The translations under genes and the position numbers were made by a program. Shown piece after piece: positions 13,040 through 16,530 of a stretch of DNA of 16,530 nt. How positions within the stretch are numbered: the stretch's first letter is position 1; each line of letters starts with the position of its first letter. The DNA comes from Bacteroidota bacterium. Its GTDB lineage: Bacteria; Bacteroidota; Bacteroidia; Chitinophagales; Chitinophagaceae. Under the pieces are notes generated by a model, which was not told the origin of the DNA, did not search any database, and worked only from the letters and a program-made list of their open reading frames with translations. The stretch covers positions 1 through 16,530 of the forward strand of contig JAFDXS010000007.1 of NCBI GenBank assembly GCA_018267795.1, in the 5' to 3' direction.

Positions 13040-15004
13040 GTGGGCAAAAATCTTAATAAGGCAACCCTTGCCGGGATCGTAATAGCATTAGGAATCATTT
13101 ACGGCGACATAGGTACCTCTCCCCTGTATGTATTCAATGAAATTTGTAATGGTAAACGTGTAAGCGAACTTTTGATAATAGGCGGATTATCGTGCATTAT
13201 CTGGACCCTTACCCTGCAAACTACTGTGAAGTATGTGATACTAACCCTGAAGGCAGATAACAAAGGTGAAGGAGGCATATTTTCGCTTTTTGCCCTGGTG
13301 CGACGACATGGTAAATGGACAGTATTCCCCGCCATGGTGGGTGGTGCGGCATTGCTGGCCGATGGTATGATAACCCCTCCTATATCGGTAGCATCAGCAA
13401 TAGAAGGATTAAGAAATATACCGGCATTCAGCGATATACCACTGCTTACTACCATATATATAACACTGGGCATCATTACTGCCCTATTCTTCTTTCAGCA
13501 ATTTGGTACTGCCAACCTGGGTAAGCTCTTCGGGCCTATTATGTTTGTATGGTTCTCTATGCTGGCTGTGCTGGGGCTGTACCATATACATGACGACTGG
13601 AGCATCTTTAAGGCGCTGAACCCTTATTATGCCATAAAATTACTGACGCAATACCCTAAAGGCTTCTGGATACTTGGGGCTGTATTTCTATGTACTACGG
13701 GTGCGGAGGCTTTGTACTCCGATCTTGGGCATTGCGGCAGGGGTAACATACGCGTATCGTGGATATTTGTAAAAAGCTGCCTGATACTAAACTATATAGG
13801 CCAGGGAGCTTGGCTGCTGGGCAACCATATGAACCAATACTGGGACGCCTCTAAAGGGAATCCTTTCTACAGCCTAATGCCCCAGTGGTTTACTTTGATA
13901 GGCATTATAATAGCTACTGTAGCTGCCATTATAGCCAGCCAGGCATTAATATCCGGCTCCTTTACGCTGATAAGTGAAGCTATAAAGCTGAACCTGTGGC
14001 CTAAGATGAAGATAAACTACCCATCTGTAGAGCGCGGCCAATTATTTATTCCGGGTATAAATCTGCTGTTATTTTTAGGCTGTACGGGCATTGTGCTTAT
14101 CTTCAGAGAATCATCGAACATGGGTGCGGCTTATGGCCTGGCCATTACGGTGACGATGATAATGACGTCCTGCCTGTTTGCATATTATATGTTTATACGC
14201 AGGGTGCCTATAGTATGGATAGTAACCTACCTCGCGGTGTTCCTTACCATTGAAATATCCTTCCTGTTTGCAAACCTTGAAAAGTTCCCTCATGGTGGCT
14301 ATGTAACCCTGATAATGGGCGGTGTGCTCTTCATGATCATGTTTACATGGTTTAAGGCACGGAAGATCAAGAACCGCTATGTGGAGTTTGTGAGGCTTGA
14401 AGATTATGTATCTATAATACAGGAGCTGAGTAATGACTCGAGCATACCTAAGTATGCAACACACCTGGTGTACCTGACGAGCGCTAATAACCCTAAGGAA
14501 ATAGAACACAAGATCATCTACTCTATATTATACCGCAAACCTAAGCGCGCAGACATATACTGGTTTGTGCATGTGGATGTACTGGATGATCCGTACACTA
14601 TGGAATATTCAGTGCATACTATAATACCTAATGAAGTGATACGCGTGGAGTTTCGACTGGGCTTCCGTGTGGAGCATCGCATACAGATGATGTTCCGTAA
14701 GGTGGTGGAAGAAATGGTGCACAATAAGGAAGTAAACATAGTGAGCCGCTATGAATCGCTGAGCAAGAATAATGTGATGGGAGATTTCCGATTTATAGTA
14801 ATGGAGAAATTCCTGTCGCGTGATAATGCACTTCCTTTGTGGCAAAGGCTGATGATGCGCGGCTACTTCCTGCTGAAGAAATTCAGCCTGTCGGAAGAAA
14901 GAGGTTTCGGCCTTGATCCGTCTGATGTGACGCTGGAAAAGTACCCGATAATAGTGTCTACTATACCGGACACAAACCTGAAGAGAATAGAAGAAACTAA
15001 TTAA
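13040..15004 (+). CDS. kup: Kup/TrkD-family potassium transporter
   Basis: An inner-membrane K+ uptake protein, probably K+/H+ symport as in the Kup/HAK/KT family. The 654 residues hold twelve hydrophobic segments between about 9 and 437, beginning with GIIYGDIGTSPLYVF, the family signature in the first helix. Other family segments are NKGEGGIFSLFALVRR, LLADGMITPPISVASAIEG, QQFGTANLGKLFGPIM and ALYSDLGHCGRGNIRVSW. A long cytoplasmic C-terminal domain follows from about 440. The start codon is GTG (see the AAGGA site at 13026). It has its own promoter and ends at a bidirectional terminator. The length is normal for the family. Confidence 0.95.
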   Translation: MGKNLNKATLAGIVIALGIIYGDIGTSPLYVFNEICNGKRVSELLIIGGLSCIIWTLTLQTTVKYVILTLKADNKGEGGIFSLFALVRRHGKWTVFPAMVGGAALLADGMITPPISVASAIEGLRNIPAFSDIPLLTTIYITLGIITALFFFQQFGTANLGKLFGPIMFVWFSMLAVLGLYHIHDDWSIFKALNPYYAIKLLTQYPKGFWILGAVFLCTTGAEALYSDLGHCGRGNIRVSWIFVKSCLILNYIGQGAWLLGNHMNQYWDASKGNPFYSLMPQWFTLIGIIIATVAAIIASQALISGSFTLISEAIKLNLWPKMKINYPSVERGQLFIPGINLLLFLGCTGIVLIFRESSNMGAAYGLAITVTMIMTSCLFAYYMFIRRVPIVWIVTYLAVFLTIEISFLFANLEKFPHGGYVTLIMGGVLFMIMFTWFKARKIKNRYVEFVRLEDYVSIIQELSNDSSIPKYATHLVYLTSANNPKEIEHKIIYSILYRKPKRADIYWFVHVDVLDDPYTMEYSVHTIIPNEVIRVEFRLGFRVEHRIQMMFRKVVEEMVHNKEVNIVSRYESLSKNNVMGDFRFIVMEKFLSRDNALPLWQRLMMRGYFLLKKFSLSEERGFGLDPSDVTLEKYPIIVSTIPDTNLKRIEETN

Positions 15005-15020
15005 TAATATAAATGATATT

Positions 15021-15052
15021 AAAAATGCCCGTCATAACTGCCGGGCATTTTT
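15021..15052. terminator. Bidirectional terminator between kup and the MBL-fold gene
   Basis: AAAAATGCCCG (15021-15031) and CGGGCATTTTT (15042-15052) form a perfect 11-bp stem with a 10-nt loop. Both strands end in a run of T, so it can serve both convergent genes. Confidence 0.9.
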
Positions 15053-15067
15053 CGTTATAGTATTTCG

Positions 15068-16477
15068 TTAGTCATTCCCTAAACCGATAACCTGGTGAAG
15101 GGAAGGAATTTCAATATCAGTAAAGCCTTTCTTCAGCAGGCGCTCGCGGAAATTGACCTGCACATCATATTCGCCGTGGACAAGGAACAGCTTGCGCACT
15201 TGCTTAGGGTCCTGGCAAGAAAGCCACTGGCTAAGATCCTGATAATCGCCGTGCGCGCTTAAGCTTTGTATCACCCTCACCTCTGCCTTTACATCATACG
15301 ATTCGCCGTAGATAGTAACATGATCGGCACCATTGCGCAGCCTGCCGCCCAACGAATGCGGCTCGCAATAGCCTACTATTAATATGGTACTATCCGGGTC
15401 ATCAATATGGTGTGCTATATGATGCTTTACCCGGCCAGCCTCTGCCATGCCTGATGCAGCAATGATAACACAAGGCTCTTTGCTGTCATTAAGCGCAATA
15501 GATTCTTCTACAGACTGCGTATAATGCAGCCCTTCGAACTTGAAAACGTCCTGGTCTTTTTTAAGCAGGTCCTGCACATCTTTATTAAAGCACTCAGGGT
15601 GATTCTTTACGGTTTCAGTAATTGCTATGGATAATGGGCTATCTATATAATACGTGAATTTTGGCAGCCTGTTTTCTGTTTCAAGCCTGTTGAGGAGATA
15701 TAATATCTCTTGCGTACGGCCTAAACTAAATGCAGGAATTATGAGCTTGCCCCTCTTTTTAACACAAGTATCTTCTATAGCCTGCAATATATAATCGGTA
15801 GCAGTTGTTACCATATCATGCAGCTTATCGCCGTAAGTAGATTCTATAAGAATATAATCAGCCTGTGGAAATTTTTCAGGAGAATGTAAAATGAGGTCTC
15901 TGTATCTACCTACATCGCCGCTAAAAGTTAAGCGGTATTCTTTACCATTTTCGCGCAGCTTCAGATTGATAGCCGAAGCGCCTAGTATATGACCACAGTC
16001 TGTGTAAAGTAATTCTATATCATCATCTATTTTAAATGGTTCACCGTAATCAACAGTCTGCAAAAGCGGGAAAACGGCCTTCGCATCCTCTTCGGTGTAT
16101 AAAGGTGAAACCAATTCACGGTTTTGCTTTTCGCGTGTTTTATTTACATACTTCACATCCGACTCCTGTATATGAGCAGAATCGAGGAGCATTATTTTTA
16201 TGAGATCTGAAGTAGGTGTGGTACAGAAGATCTTGCCGTTATAACCGTCTTTTACCAACTTGGGCAAGAGGCCAATATGATCTATATGCGCATGGGAAAT
16301 GATAACATAATTTAATTCCGTTGGCTCAAAGCCCCATTCGCTATTTAGTGTAAGGGTTTCTTTGCCAAGGCCCTGGAACATGCCACAATCTAATAGTATC
16401 TTTTTATTTGGGTTTATGTGCAGTAAATGCTTGGATCCTGTAACGGTGCGGGCTGCACCATGAAATGCTATCTTCAT
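15068..16477 (-). CDS. Metallo-beta-lactamase-fold beta-CASP RNA-processing exonuclease-like protein
   Basis: A 469-residue cytoplasmic protein of the COG1236 (YSH1/CPSF73-like) group, whose characterised members cleave or trim RNA with two zinc ions. MBL motifs: a leading D30 in LLDCGMFQG; SHAHIDH with H62, H64, D66 and H67; H163 in DCGHILGAS; D188 in FSGDVGR. The beta-CASP module follows, with IESTYGD (211-217), PAFSLGRTQEILYLL and IIAASGMAEAGRVKHH. The C-terminal LSAHGDY (near 410) and KLFLVHGE complete the RNA-specific MBL domain. It lacks the KH or extra domains of archaeal relatives. The RNA target is not known. ATG 16477 starts directly at the first MBL strand. No exact TAnnTTTG match precedes it within the 53 bp visible. 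Confidence 0.9.
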   Translation of the reverse strand: MKIAFHGAARTVTGSKHLLHINPNKKILLDCGMFQGLGKETLTLNSEWGFEPTELNYVIISHAHIDHIGLLPKLVKDGYNGKIFCTTPTSDLIKIMLLDSAHIQESDVKYVNKTREKQNRELVSPLYTEEDAKAVFPLLQTVDYGEPFKIDDDIELLYTDCGHILGASAINLKLRENGKEYRLTFSGDVGRYRDLILHSPEKFPQADYILIESTYGDKLHDMVTTATDYILQAIEDTCVKKRGKLIIPAFSLGRTQEILYLLNRLETENRLPKFTYYIDSPLSIAITETVKNHPECFNKDVQDLLKKDQDVFKFEGLHYTQSVEESIALNDSKEPCVIIAASGMAEAGRVKHHIAHHIDDPDSTILIVGYCEPHSLGGRLRNGADHVTIYGESYDVKAEVRVIQSLSAHGDYQDLSQWLSCQDPKQVRKLFLVHGEYDVQVNFRERLLKKGFTDIEIPSLHQVIGLGND

Positions 16478-16530
16478 TTATTGTATGTAGTTATTACCTT
16501 TTAAGATAAAAAGTAAATATTCGGAATCAA

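Overview
The window looks like a chromosomal segment of a Bacteroidota bacterium, probably of the Chitinophagaceae/Sphingobacteriia type. Four things point there. Most genes are preceded by close matches to the Bacteroidota -7 promoter element TAnnTTTG. Shine-Dalgarno sites are nearly absent. The prs, L25 and delta-1-pyrroline-5-carboxylate dehydrogenase proteins are of the type seen in that phylum. The intergenic DNA is AT-rich and carries CTAATTAGC-type and TAAGTCG-type filler repeats. This assignment is inference; no rRNA or other phylogenetic marker is present.

Layout. 1-1878: an orphan CHASE3-PAS histidine kinase. 1879-2287: a long intergenic stretch holding copy R1 of a dispersed repeat. 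2288-3010: a LutA-like cysteine-rich protein, convergent with a Rossmann-fold NADP oxidoreductase-like protein (3060-3677, minus). 3678-4069: AT-rich DNA without genes. 4070-4480 (minus): an OsmC-family peroxiredoxin, divergent from a translation/nucleotide cluster on the plus strand: prs, rplY (L25/CTC), a small membrane protein of unknown function, and pth. A perfect 12-bp hairpin separates pth from a convergent P5C dehydrogenase (7433-9064, minus). 9065-9777: a 713-bp gene-free region with copy R2 of the dispersed repeat in inverted orientation, a 7-mer tandem repeat, and two hairpin-bearing repeat units exactly 150 bp apart. Next come a small hypothetical ORF and an NADPH-dependent FMN reductase (minus), a YdeI/OmdA protein (plus), and a phosphodiesterase with a tRNA-dihydrouridine synthase (minus, likely one operon). 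A Kup potassium transporter (plus) and a beta-CASP metallo-beta-lactamase RNase-like protein (minus) finish the window around a shared bidirectional terminator.

Most genes are housekeeping: PRPP synthesis, ribosome and peptidyl-tRNA turnover, tRNA modification, K+ uptake and RNA processing. They are mixed with redox and stress functions (OsmC, FMN reductase, LutA-like). No CRISPR array, tRNA, rRNA, transposase, phage or obvious defence system was seen. The most interesting unexplained material is non-coding: the R1/R2 repeat pair, the twin GTTGTTGGTG hairpins, and a long hairpin just upstream of rplY that could be an L25 leader.
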